Assembly (NCBI GenBank): GCA_024710165.1
Contig: JANJVG010000061.1
Location: 1 to 61,794, forward strand
Length of the DNA stretch: 61,794 nucleotides
Source of the DNA: Burkholderiaceae bacterium
GTDB lineage: Bacteria; Pseudomonadota; Gammaproteobacteria; Burkholderiales; Burkholderiaceae_C
Direction: 5' to 3'
Each line of letters begins with the position of its first letter. Positions within the stretch are counted from its first letter, which is position 1. Below, one piece after another: positions 55,110 to 61,794 of the stretch. The position numbers were made by a program, and so were the translations under genes. Below the pieces are notes generated by a model. That model was not told the origin of the DNA. It did no database searches and saw only the letters and a list, made by a program, of their open reading frames with translations.

Positions 55110-55174
55110 TACGCCCTCATTTACGGCGGGCAGCAATTGCAGGATGATGGTGCTCTTTCCTCCCGGGATGCACC

Positions 55175-57838
55175 GTGTTCATTGAACTGGCCAAAAATGC
55201 CTCGCTGTTGCTGGCCCTGTGCTTCGTCCACGGGACCAGCATCCGCCTGTGGCGCAAACGGCCGCTGATCAGCCAGGTGTCATCGGGGCTGGTGTTTGGC
55301 GGTATCTGCGTCGTCGGCATGCTCAGCCCGGTGGTGATGGCGCCCGGCGTCATCTTTGACGCCCGCTCGGTGGTGCTGGGCATGGCAGGCCTGTTTGGCG
55401 GGCCGGTGGTGGCCGGCATCTCCGCCGCCATCGCCGCGGGCTGGCGCGTGCACATCGGCGGTACAGGCACCGGCGTCGGTGTCATGGTGATCCTGCTGTG
55501 CGCCCTGATGGGCCTGGCCTACCGGAAGGCGCGCACTCAGGGCCTGCTCGATGTCCGGCCCTGGACGCTGCTGGTCTTCGGTCTGTTGCTGCACATTGCA
55601 GTGTTCGGGCTGTTCCAGCTGCTGCCTTCGGCTCTGACGCAGCGCATCAACGAGGTCCTGACCCTGCCGTTCCTGCTGGTCTTCATGCTGGCCACGGTCG
55701 CCTTGGGCCTGTTGCTGCGCGATGTGGAAGAGCGCATGGCCACCGATCAGGCGCTGGCCGACAGTGCCGCCCGCCTGCAGGCCATCACCGACGCCATCCC
55801 CGATGTGCTGCTGGTGATGGATGACCAGGGGCGCTATGTGGAGGTGCTGTCGTCCAGCGACAAACCCCTGCTGGCCCCGGCGCACACTTTGCTGGGCAAG
55901 ACACTGCACGAGGTGATGCCCCGACCGCAGGCCGACCGTTTCCTGGACCTCATCCGCCTGACGCTTCAGCACGGTGACACGCGCAGCTTCGAGTACGAAA
56001 TGGCAACGCTTTCGGGCGTGCGCCATTTTGAGGGCCGCGCCCGCCCGCTGGGCGTGCGTGTGCAAGGCCATGCCGCCGTGGTCTTTCTTGCCCGGGACAT
56101 CACCCAGCGCATCCAGGCCGAGGATGCCCTGCGTGAATCCGAGCTGCGCTTTCGCTCGCTGCTGCGCGACATCCCCGCCATCTCGGTGCAGGGCTACGGG
56201 GCCGATGGCACCACCACCTACTGGAACAAGGCATCCGAAACGCTCTACGGCTACACCGAGCAGGAGGCCCTGGGCCGGAACCTGCTGGATCTGATCATTC
56301 CCACCGAAATGCGTGAACCGGTGCGCAAGGACATCACGGCCATGTTCGCCACGGGCCAGCCCATTCCGGCGGGCGAGCTGCGCCTGCGGCGTAAAGACGG
56401 CTCGCTGGTGGATGTGTTTTCCAGCCACACACGCATCGATGTGCCAGGGCAGGCCCCCGAGATGTTCTGTATCGATATCGACATCTCCGCCCGCAAGGCC
56501 GCAGAGAAGGAGGCCCGCTATCTGGCCTTCTATGACGCCCTCACCGGCCTGCCCAACCGGCGTCTGCTGGCTGACCGCCTGCAGCAGGTGATGGCCAGCA
56601 GCGCCCGCACGGGGCACCACGCAGCCGTGCTGTTTGTGGACATCGACAACTTCAAAACCCTGAACGACACCCGGGGCCACGAAATGGGCGACCGGCTGCT
56701 GGTGGAAATCGGCCAGCGCCTGCGCGCCAGCCTGCGCGAGCAGGATACCGTGGCCCGTCTGGGCGGCGACGAGTTCGTGCTGGTGCTGCAAAACCTCAGC
56801 GAGGAAGCCACCGAGGCAGCGGCGCAGGTGCGCACGATTGGCGAACTGATTCTGGCGCAGGTGCGCCTGCCCTGCCATCTTTCAGGCCAGGAGCACCATT
56901 TCACGGCCAGCATCGGCGCCACCCTGTTGCGCCAGGCGCAGCCTTCGGTGGACGAAGTGCTCAAACAGGCCGACCTGGCCATGTACCGCGCCAAGAACGC
57001 CGGGCGCAACACCCTGCGCTTTTTCGACCCCGACATGCAGGAAGCCATCAACCAGCGTGCGCGGCTGGAGGCCGAGCTGCACGACGGCCTGCGCCTGAAG
57101 CAATTCCTGCTGTTCTACCAGCCCCAGGTGGACTACACCGGCCACGTGACCGGGGCCGAGGTGCTGCTGCGCTGGCAGCACCCCGACCAGGGACTGGTCT
57201 CGCCCGCAGTGTTCATCCCCCCGGCCGAGGAAACCGGGCTCATCCTGCCGCTAGGCCAATGGGCGCTGGAAACAGCCCTGCTCCAGCAGGCGCGCTGGCG
57301 CGCCGACCCCCGGCTGTCACACCTGACGCTGGCCATCAACGTCAGCGCGCGCCAGTTCCACCAGAGCGACTTCGTAGCGCAGGTGCTCGAACTGCTGGAA
57401 CGCACCGGCGCCGACCCCGCCCGCATCAAGCTGGAGCTGACCGAAAGCCTGCTGCTGGAGGATGTGGACAGGGTCATCGCCACCATGCGGGCCCTCAAGG
57501 CACACGGCGTGGGCTTCTCGCTCGATGACTTCGGCACCGGCTACTCCAGCCTGAGCTACCTCAAGCGCCTGCCGCTGGACCAGATCAAGATCGACCAGGG
57601 TTTCGTGCGCGACGTGATGCTCGACCCCCGGGACGCCGCCATCGCCCACACCATCATCGCGCTGGCCCACATGCTGGGCCTGGCCGTGATTGCCGAAGGG
57701 GTGGAGACCACCGCCCACCACCAGTTTCTGCTGGAGCACGGCTGCCGCGCCTTCCAGGGCTATCTGTTTGGCCGACCGGAACCACTGACCGCCTTCGAGC
57801 AGCGGGTGCTGCAGGCAGGCAGCCCCCCGCGCACCTGA
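55175..57838 (+). CDS. Membrane GGDEF-EAL protein with 5TM sensor and two PAS domains
   Basis: An 887-residue cyclic di-GMP protein. The N-terminal 190 residues hold five or six membrane segments resembling the 5TM-LYT sensor (G-G-x-x-G-L, P-G-V-I-F-D-A-R, G-P-V-V-A-G-I-S-A-A-I). Two PAS units lie at about 205-320 and 325-445. The GGDEF domain has G-G-D-E-F at 530-534 with an inhibitory R-E-Q-D five residues before. The EAL domain has E-V-L (662-664) plus L-E-L-T-E-S, D-D-F-G-T-G-Y-S-S, K-I-D-Q and A-E-G-V-E-T, so phosphodiesterase residues appear complete. Either activity may dominate. Confidence 0.93.
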   Translation: MFIELAKNASLLLALCFVHGTSIRLWRKRPLISQVSSGLVFGGICVVGMLSPVVMAPGVIFDARSVVLGMAGLFGGPVVAGISAAIAAGWRVHIGGTGTGVGVMVILLCALMGLAYRKARTQGLLDVRPWTLLVFGLLLHIAVFGLFQLLPSALTQRINEVLTLPFLLVFMLATVALGLLLRDVEERMATDQALADSAARLQAITDAIPDVLLVMDDQGRYVEVLSSSDKPLLAPAHTLLGKTLHEVMPRPQADRFLDLIRLTLQHGDTRSFEYEMATLSGVRHFEGRARPLGVRVQGHAAVVFLARDITQRIQAEDALRESELRFRSLLRDIPAISVQGYGADGTTTYWNKASETLYGYTEQEALGRNLLDLIIPTEMREPVRKDITAMFATGQPIPAGELRLRRKDGSLVDVFSSHTRIDVPGQAPEMFCIDIDISARKAAEKEARYLAFYDALTGLPNRRLLADRLQQVMASSARTGHHAAVLFVDIDNFKTLNDTRGHEMGDRLLVEIGQRLRASLREQDTVARLGGDEFVLVLQNLSEEATEAAAQVRTIGELILAQVRLPCHLSGQEHHFTASIGATLLRQAQPSVDEVLKQADLAMYRAKNAGRNTLRFFDPDMQEAINQRARLEAELHDGLRLKQFLLFYQPQVDYTGHVTGAEVLLRWQHPDQGLVSPAVFIPPAEETGLILPLGQWALETALLQQARWRADPRLSHLTLAINVSARQFHQSDFVAQVLELLERTGADPARIKLELTESLLLEDVDRVIATMRALKAHGVGFSLDDFGTGYSSLSYLKRLPLDQIKIDQGFVRDVMLDPRDAAIAHTIIALAHMLGLAVIAEGVETTAHHQFLLEHGCRAFQGYLFGRPEPLTAFEQRVLQAGSPPRT

Positions 57839-57900
57839 ACGGCTCAAGTTTCCAACCCTTCGGGCCGATATCCCAAGCTGGATGCCTTGGAGGGTTGCCC

Positions 57901-58971
57901 ATGAAGATTGCCTCGTCCACCCTGCACCAGCAGGCCCAGCACAGCGCCAGCCGGGTGCAATTGCGCTCGGAACGGCTGGATCTCTGGGTCGGCACCCGCA
58001 CCCCGGCGGCCCCACCCACCGCCCCCGGGCCTGCCGCATCGCTGCAGATTTCGGGTGCTGCCCGGCGGGCAGCCGACCTCGCACCGCCCCCCGTGGAAAC
58101 CGACAGCGCAGCGCCGTCTGCCGCCGGCGACGCGCACCTGACGCCCCACCTCATGATGGTCCGCGATTTGATCGAACGCCTGACCGGCATCGCTGCCCAG
58201 GTCGCGCCCCTGCCCGAAACCGCCGGCGCGCCCACCGCTCTGCCCGGGCCCACGCGCGCCCCTTCGGCAGAAGCAACAGCCCCACCTGCACGCGCTGCCG
58301 GGTGGGGGCTCGTCTACGAGACCCATGAAGTGCGCGAAGAAGCCGAACACACCCGGTTCAGCGCCAACGGCGTTGTGCACACCCGCGACGGGCAGGAAAT
58401 CCGCTTTTCGCTGCAACTGGACATGCAGCGCTACCACCGCGAGGAATCGTGGAGCAGCCTGCGCCTGGGCGATGCCGCCGTGCCCGTGGACCCGCTGGTC
58501 ATCAACTTCGACGGCACGGCCGCACAGTTGCAGGACCTGCGCTTTGCCTTTGACCTCAACGCCGACGGACAGACCGAGGACGTGCCGCTGCTGTCAGGCG
58601 CCCGTGGCTACCTGGCGCTGGACCGCAACCAGAACCAGCGCATCGACCACGGGCTCGAACTGTTCGGCCCGGCCAGTGGTAACGGCTTTGCCGAGCTGGC
58701 CGCGCACGATGGCGATGGCAACGGCTGGATTGACGAGGACGATGCCGTTTTCGACCAGTTGCGCGTATGGGTTCCTTCCGCTGACGGCGCTGGCAACCTG
58801 CGCAGCCTGCAGGACACCGGCGTGAGAGCCATCCACCTGGGCGCGGTGGACACCCCCTTTGCCCTGCGCAGCACCGACAACAGCACACTGGGCGCCATCC
58901 GGGCCACCAGCGCCTACCTGCACGATAACGGCACGGCGGGCACCGTGCAGCAGATCGACCTGGCAGTCTGA
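57901..58971 (+). CDS. Hypothetical protein with EF-hand-like calcium loops
   Basis: A 356-residue protein with a good ribosome site (GGAGGG) before its ATG. I see no signal peptide or membrane helix. The first 140 residues are low-complexity Ala/Pro-rich. The C-terminal half has three Asp-rich loops resembling EF-hand or dockerin-type sites (D-L-N-A-D-G-Q-T-E-D, D-R-N-Q-N-Q-R-I-D-H-G-L-E-L-F-G, D-G-D-G-N-G-W-I-D-E-D-D). The pattern D-x-N-x-N-x-R-I-D-x-G-x-E-L-F-G is known from many exported or surface proteins, so non-classical export is possible. Function unknown. Confidence 0.78.
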   Translation: MKIASSTLHQQAQHSASRVQLRSERLDLWVGTRTPAAPPTAPGPAASLQISGAARRAADLAPPPVETDSAAPSAAGDAHLTPHLMMVRDLIERLTGIAAQVAPLPETAGAPTALPGPTRAPSAEATAPPARAAGWGLVYETHEVREEAEHTRFSANGVVHTRDGQEIRFSLQLDMQRYHREESWSSLRLGDAAVPVDPLVINFDGTAAQLQDLRFAFDLNADGQTEDVPLLSGARGYLALDRNQNQRIDHGLELFGPASGNGFAELAAHDGDGNGWIDEDDAVFDQLRVWVPSADGAGNLRSLQDTGVRAIHLGAVDTPFALRSTDNSTLGAIRATSAYLHDNGTAGTVQQIDLAV

Positions 58972-59060
58972 GTGGCAGCACGCGGCGTGGGGCGCCTCAG
59001 AGGCTGAGAGTTTTTCGGCCGTGCCCCAAAGGCGCGCATGGATAAAAGACTCTCGGACTC

Positions 59061-59423
59061 TCAACCGCGGGCCGGCCCGCCGGCCACCTCCTGCCGCACC
59101 CAGTCGGCGTAATCCTGCGTGGCCTGCAGCGGCTGCACCACCAGCTGCGGCAGCTGGTAAGGATGCTGCGCACGCAGCCAGGCCAGCAGCGCCGCGACAG
59201 ACGCAGGCACCGTCTTGCACAGCACGCGCCATTCGGCCTCTTCGTGCAGAGTGCCCTGCCAGCGGTAATGCGAGGCAATGGCCTCGACCTGCACGCACGC
59301 TGCCAGGCGCTGCTGCAGCACGGCCTGCGCCAGGCGCCGGGCGTCGTCGGGTGTGGCCACCGTGGTGGTGACGGCGCACAGGGCACCATCCACAAGGGCA
59401 TCGGAAAGTAAAGGGCTGGACAT
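59061..59423 (-). CDS. cutA: Divalent-cation tolerance protein CutA
   Basis: A 120-residue trimeric ferredoxin-like protein linked to copper tolerance. V-T-T-T-V-A-T-P-D-D-A-R-R-L-A-Q-A-V-L-Q-Q-R-L-A-A-C-V-Q-V (shown as motif), S-H-Y-R-W-Q-G and E-E-A-E-W are family features. The ATG followed by S-S-P-L-L is chosen; one more codon group lies upstream in frame. The 89 bases between it and the convergent EF-hand-like gene contain only weak inverted repeats. Confidence 0.92.
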   Translation of the reverse strand: MSSPLLSDALVDGALCAVTTTVATPDDARRLAQAVLQQRLAACVQVEAIASHYRWQGTLHEEAEWRVLCKTVPASVAALLAWLRAQHPYQLPQLVVQPLQATQDYADWVRQEVAGGPARG

Positions 59424-59477
59424 GGCTTCGGGCTCCACAGCAGGTCACGCGCCGGTGGCGCATAAGAACACCAGAAC

Positions 59478-59533
59478 GCTATTATTACTATAGCTGCTAG
59501 CGCTTATAAATCAAGGGCTTGAGGCACTTTTAT
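59478..59533 (+). repeat. Repeat C copy 14, upstream of cutA
   Basis: GCTATTATTACTATAGC, TGCTAGCGCTTATAAATC, AAGGGCTTGAGGCAC (parts). This is a nearly full-length copy in the 232-base gap between the cutA and hydrolase starts; the rest of the gap (59534-59655) is GC-rich with nothing recognised. Confidence 0.8.
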
Positions 59534-59655
59534 CATATTTTCTTGCAGAAACCGCCCGGTACCGCCTTGGGGGCGCAAACCGCCGGCGGCGCAACGGGTT
59601 CGGCCACAATGCCCTCCATGCCACCTCACACCCCGCCCACAGGGCACCACCCTGC

Positions 59656-60537
59656 ATGAATACCTGGGCCGCACTGTTGGTTCCCCCAGCTGCCTGGGGC
59701 CTGGGCTGGCTGGGCCTGCGCTGGTTGCGGCGCGAACTGGCACCGCCCCGGCTTGAACATCCCGATGCAGCCGCCCCGCTGGCCGACCTGCAATGGGTTT
59801 CGGTGCCCACCGCCCACGGCAAACACCTGGCCGCGCAGTGGTTGCCCGGCGCCGCCGGGCGCGGGGTGGTGATCCTGCAGCACGGCTGGGGCGGCAACGG
59901 CAGCCAGTTGCGGCCTGCGGCGCTGGCCTTGCACCGCCGAGGCTGGTCGGTGCTGCTGCCCGATGCACGCAACCACGGCCGCAGCGACCCCGACGGGCAC
60001 AGCTCACTGCCCCGGTTTGCCGAAGACCTGCACGCCTGCCTAAGCTGGCTGCCAGGCCCGCACAGCGCACCCGCGCAACCGGTGGTCCTGATGGGGCATT
60101 CGCTGGGCGCTGCCGCCGCGTTGCTGGCCGGCTCGCAGCGCAGCGACGTGGCGGCCATCGTCAGCGTCTCGGCCTTTGCGCACCCCGAGCAGGTGATGCG
60201 CCGCTGGCTGGCCGAATACCGCATTCCGTTCTGGCCGCTGGGCTGGCTGGTCAACCGTTACATCGAACGGGTGATTGGCCAGCGGTTTGACGACATCGCC
60301 CCTGTATCGCGCATCGGTCACATTCAGGCCCCGGTGCTGCTGGTTCACGGCCAGGACGATACGGTGGTTCCGCTGGAATGCGCTCGGCGCCTGCAGGCCG
60401 GCGCCCCGCACGCCAGCCTGCTGGTGCGGGCGGGGCGGCACGATGGTTTTGATCAGGAAGAGGTGCTGTACGCCCAGGTGAGCGACTGGCTGGACCAGCA
60501 TGTTCCACCGGGCACTTCATCCGCCCGGGCAGCATGA
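59656..60537 (+). CDS. Alpha/beta hydrolase
   Basis: A 293-residue hydrolase of unknown substrate. A short hydrophobic N-terminus (about 5-23) may anchor it to the membrane. The fold motifs are L-Q-H-G-W-G-G-N-G, the nucleophile elbow G-H-S-L-G (S149), the acid in H-G-Q-D-D-T-V-V-P and the histidine in G-R-H-D-G-F. It resembles the BAAT/acyl-CoA thioester hydrolase-like and DUF1749-type esterases. The gene lies between cutA (divergent) and rpoH. Confidence 0.82.
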   Translation: MNTWAALLVPPAAWGLGWLGLRWLRRELAPPRLEHPDAAAPLADLQWVSVPTAHGKHLAAQWLPGAAGRGVVILQHGWGGNGSQLRPAALALHRRGWSVLLPDARNHGRSDPDGHSSLPRFAEDLHACLSWLPGPHSAPAQPVVLMGHSLGAAAALLAGSQRSDVAAIVSVSAFAHPEQVMRRWLAEYRIPFWPLGWLVNRYIERVIGQRFDDIAPVSRIGHIQAPVLLVHGQDDTVVPLECARRLQAGAPHASLLVRAGRHDGFDQEEVLYAQVSDWLDQHVPPGTSSARAA

Positions 60538-60601
60538 AGGCACCGTGGCAATGGGGCCTGGACGGAAACCCGCCGACCCTTGGGGACGGGGAACTTCGGC
60601 C

Positions 60602-60628
60602 TTAGCAGTCTCTCCAAGAGAGTGCTAA
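60602..60628. promoter_or_regulatory. CIRCE operator (HrcA site) upstream of rpoH
   Basis: TTAGCAGTC, nine bases, GAGTGCTAA. This is the CIRCE consensus (TTAGCACTC-N9-GAGTGCTAA) with one mismatch in the left arm. It ends 31 bases before the rpoH start. TTAGCA and TAACAT, about 18 bases apart, may be the -35 and -10 boxes, in which case the operator overlaps the promoter. Confidence 0.85.
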
Positions 60629-60659
60629 CATTGAGTCTCAAGAGGAAAGGACTCCTGGA

Positions 60660-61595
60660 ATGACACTTCAATCTGGATCCGCAACGACCGCTTTGGCTCC
60701 GGCCAACCCGTGGGCGCTGGTGCCCCCGCTGGGCAACCTGGACGCCTACATCTCGGCCGTCAACCGCCTGCCTCTGCTCACCCCTGAAGAAGAGCAGGCT
60801 GCGGCGCGTGCCTTGCGGAGCCACAACGATCTGGACGCCGCAGGGCGCCTGGTGATGTCGCACCTGCGGCTCGTTGTTTCCATCTCGCGCCAGTACCTGG
60901 GCTACGGCCTGCCCCATGGCGACCTGATCCAGGAAGGCAACGTGGGCCTGATGAAAGCCGTCAAGCGCTTCGACCCCGATCAGGGCGTGCGCCTGGTGAG
61001 CTATGCCATGCACTGGATCAAGGCCGAGATCCACGAATACATCCTGAAGAACTGGCGCATGGTCAAGGTGGCCACCACCAAGGCCCAGCGCAAGCTGTTT
61101 TTCAACCTGCGCTCGATGAAACAGGGTTTCAAGACCGATGCCGAAGCCAATGACACGCACCGCAACACGCTGACCGACCAGGAGATCGACCGTATGGCCG
61201 AGCAGCTGAACGTCAAGCGCGAAGAAGTCATGGAAATGGAAACGCGCATGTCGGGCGGCGATGTGCTGCTGGACCCGGCCCCGTCCGATGACGGCGAACA
61301 GGCCTTCGGCCCCATCGCCTACCTGTCCGATGCCGCGCACGAACCCACGGCCATGATCGAATCGCGCCAGCGCGATGTGCTGGCCAGCGACGGCATCGCC
61401 ACGGCCCTGTCCAGCCTGGACGAGCGCAGTCGCCGCATCGTGGAAGAGCGCTGGCTCAAGGTGAACGACGATGGCTCGGGGGGAATGACGCTGCACGAGC
61501 TGGCGGCCGTGTACGGCGTGAGCGCCGAGCGCATCCGCCAGATCGAGGTGGCGGCCATGAAAAAGATGAAGAAGTCGCTGGCCGAATACGCCTGA
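60660..61595 (+). CDS. rpoH: RNA polymerase sigma-32 factor
   Basis: The heat-shock sigma factor. It is 311 residues. Region 2 contains the core-binding G-D-L-I-Q-E-G-N-V-G-L-M-K-A-V and W-I-K-A-E-I-H-E-Y-I; the RpoH box Q-R-K-L-F-F-N-L-R starts at about residue 143; region 4 ends with A-E-R-I-R-Q-I-E-V-A-A-M-K-K-M. AGGAAAGGA provides the ribosome site. A CIRCE operator lies in the promoter region, so HrcA repression is expected. A terminator follows. Confidence 0.97.
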   Translation: MTLQSGSATTALAPANPWALVPPLGNLDAYISAVNRLPLLTPEEEQAAARALRSHNDLDAAGRLVMSHLRLVVSISRQYLGYGLPHGDLIQEGNVGLMKAVKRFDPDQGVRLVSYAMHWIKAEIHEYILKNWRMVKVATTKAQRKLFFNLRSMKQGFKTDAEANDTHRNTLTDQEIDRMAEQLNVKREEVMEMETRMSGGDVLLDPAPSDDGEQAFGPIAYLSDAAHEPTAMIESRQRDVLASDGIATALSSLDERSRRIVEERWLKVNDDGSGGMTLHELAAVYGVSAERIRQIEVAAMKKMKKSLAEYA

Positions 61596-61645
61596 GGCTT
61601 TCGACGCGGCGCCGCGCCCACCGCACGGCGCTGGCGATAATGAGC

Positions 61646-61680
61646 AGCGCGCAGCCTGGGGGTTGCGCGCTTTTTCTTTT
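61646..61680 (+). terminator. Rho-independent terminator after rpoH
   Basis: Stem AGCGCGCA / TGCGCGCT with a ten-base loop, followed by TTTTTCTTTT. Confidence 0.85.
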
Positions 61681-61710
61681 GCGGTGCCGCCTTTCCTGCG
61701 GCGGCACCGC
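61681..61710. repeat. Inverted repeat between rpoH and the next gene
   Basis: GCGGTGCCGC and GCGGCACCGC form a perfect 10 bp stem with a ten-base loop. It is not followed by T residues, so it is not an obvious terminator. It lies 18 bases before the next start codon and could affect its translation. Confidence 0.5.
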
Positions 61711-61728
61711 CCGCTCCAAGGAGACTCC

Positions 61729-61794
61729 ATGCCCACACGCCCGCTTCGCCGCGCCACGCTCGTTCTCGCCCTCGCCACTCTCTGCGGCAGCGTC
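61729..61794 (+). CDS. Start of an exported protein, cut by the window end
   Basis: Only 22 codons are visible: M-P-T-R-P-L-R-R-A-T-L-V-L-A-L-A-T-L-C-G-S-V. A basic start followed by a hydrophobic stretch is a signal peptide; A-T-L-C-G could be a lipobox. AAGGAGA lies a good distance before the ATG. The protein cannot be identified. Confidence 0.7.
   Translation, partial: MPTRPLRRATLVLALATLCGSV

Noticed and set aside
53624-55120. Apparent 499-codon N-terminal extension of the catalytic M16 peptidase, running antisense through ftsY
   Set aside because: The extension is Ser/Gly/Val low-complexity sequence opposite ftsY; the signal peptide at 53623 marks the true start.
58972-59060. Terminator hairpin between the EF-hand-like gene and cutA
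   Set aside because: GAGAGTTTTT and AAAAGACTCTC could pair, but the loop is long and no T-run follows the stem, so I did not call a terminator.

Overview
The window is GC-rich, gene-dense chromosomal DNA from a betaproteobacterium. It most likely belongs to the Comamonadaceae (Acidovorax or a close relative). The basis is gene content and order (secB-grxC-rhodanese next to gpmA and ctpA; ftsY divergent from an M16 peptidase pair, rsmD and coaD; a DUF3460 gene before scpA; the RpoH box in sigma-32), together with short intergenic repeats that I recognise from this family. I see no rRNA, tRNA, CRISPR array, prophage or complete insertion sequence. Fifty-eight protein genes are called; the first (an RNB-type ribonuclease) and the last are cut by the window ends.

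Layout. 1-5.3 kb: ribonuclease, TonB-like protein, aroE, mtgA, ruvC. 5.3-15.3 kb: a type II secretion locus, with gspC facing away from gspG-H-I-J-K-L-M-N-D-E; gspF and the prepilin peptidase are not here. 15.5-21.7 kb: a SulP transporter, then an AraC-type regulator divergent from a flavin dehydrogenase and a ThDP enzyme of the acetolactate-synthase family. 21.7-26 kb: a BamE-like lipoprotein, DUF3460, scpA, nadB, panD and a small isomerase. 26-32.1 kb, minus strand: a PAS-rich diguanylate cyclase, then a TPR response regulator preceded by its probable histidine kinase. 32.2-38.7 kb: pabBC, nadA, nadC (minus), then panB, panC and an unknown membrane protein (plus). 38.7-45.1 kb: rluE, gpsA-secB-grxC-rhodanese (minus), gpmA, ctpA, moeB. 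45.2-49.4 kb: a two-component locus with a BON lipoprotein and a zinc peptidase. 49.5-55.1 kb: coaD, rsmD, two M16 peptidases (minus), ftsY (plus). 55.2-61.8 kb: a GGDEF-EAL protein, an EF-hand-like unknown, cutA, an alpha/beta hydrolase, rpoH and the start of an exported protein.

How the genes work together. The two aspartate-consuming enzymes NadB and PanD are adjacent, and nadA, nadC, panB and panC lie about 10 kb away, so most of the NAD and pantothenate pathways are in one neighbourhood. The secretion genes form one operon-like run whose intergenic gaps have been filled by repeats. The heat-shock sigma gene rpoH carries a near-perfect CIRCE operator, which implies control by HrcA.

The most unusual signal is a roughly 50-60 bp imperfectly palindromic repeat (here 'repeat C'; core AGCTGCTnGCGCTT...AAGCGCT) seen about 14 times. 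It is not confined to gaps. It is read in frame inside the ribonuclease, aroE and gpsA genes. It forms the signal-peptide cores of two unrelated exported proteins (GspD and an M16 peptidase) in the same reading frame. It also supplies a Shine-Dalgarno sequence or start-codon context for others. Further unexplained structures are a 265 bp element with 32 bp inverted ends and two internal perfect hairpins beside gpmA, and a GTAGG-N6-CCTAC palindrome found upstream of both a receiver gene and a BON lipoprotein gene. All comparisons were made by eye, without database searches.
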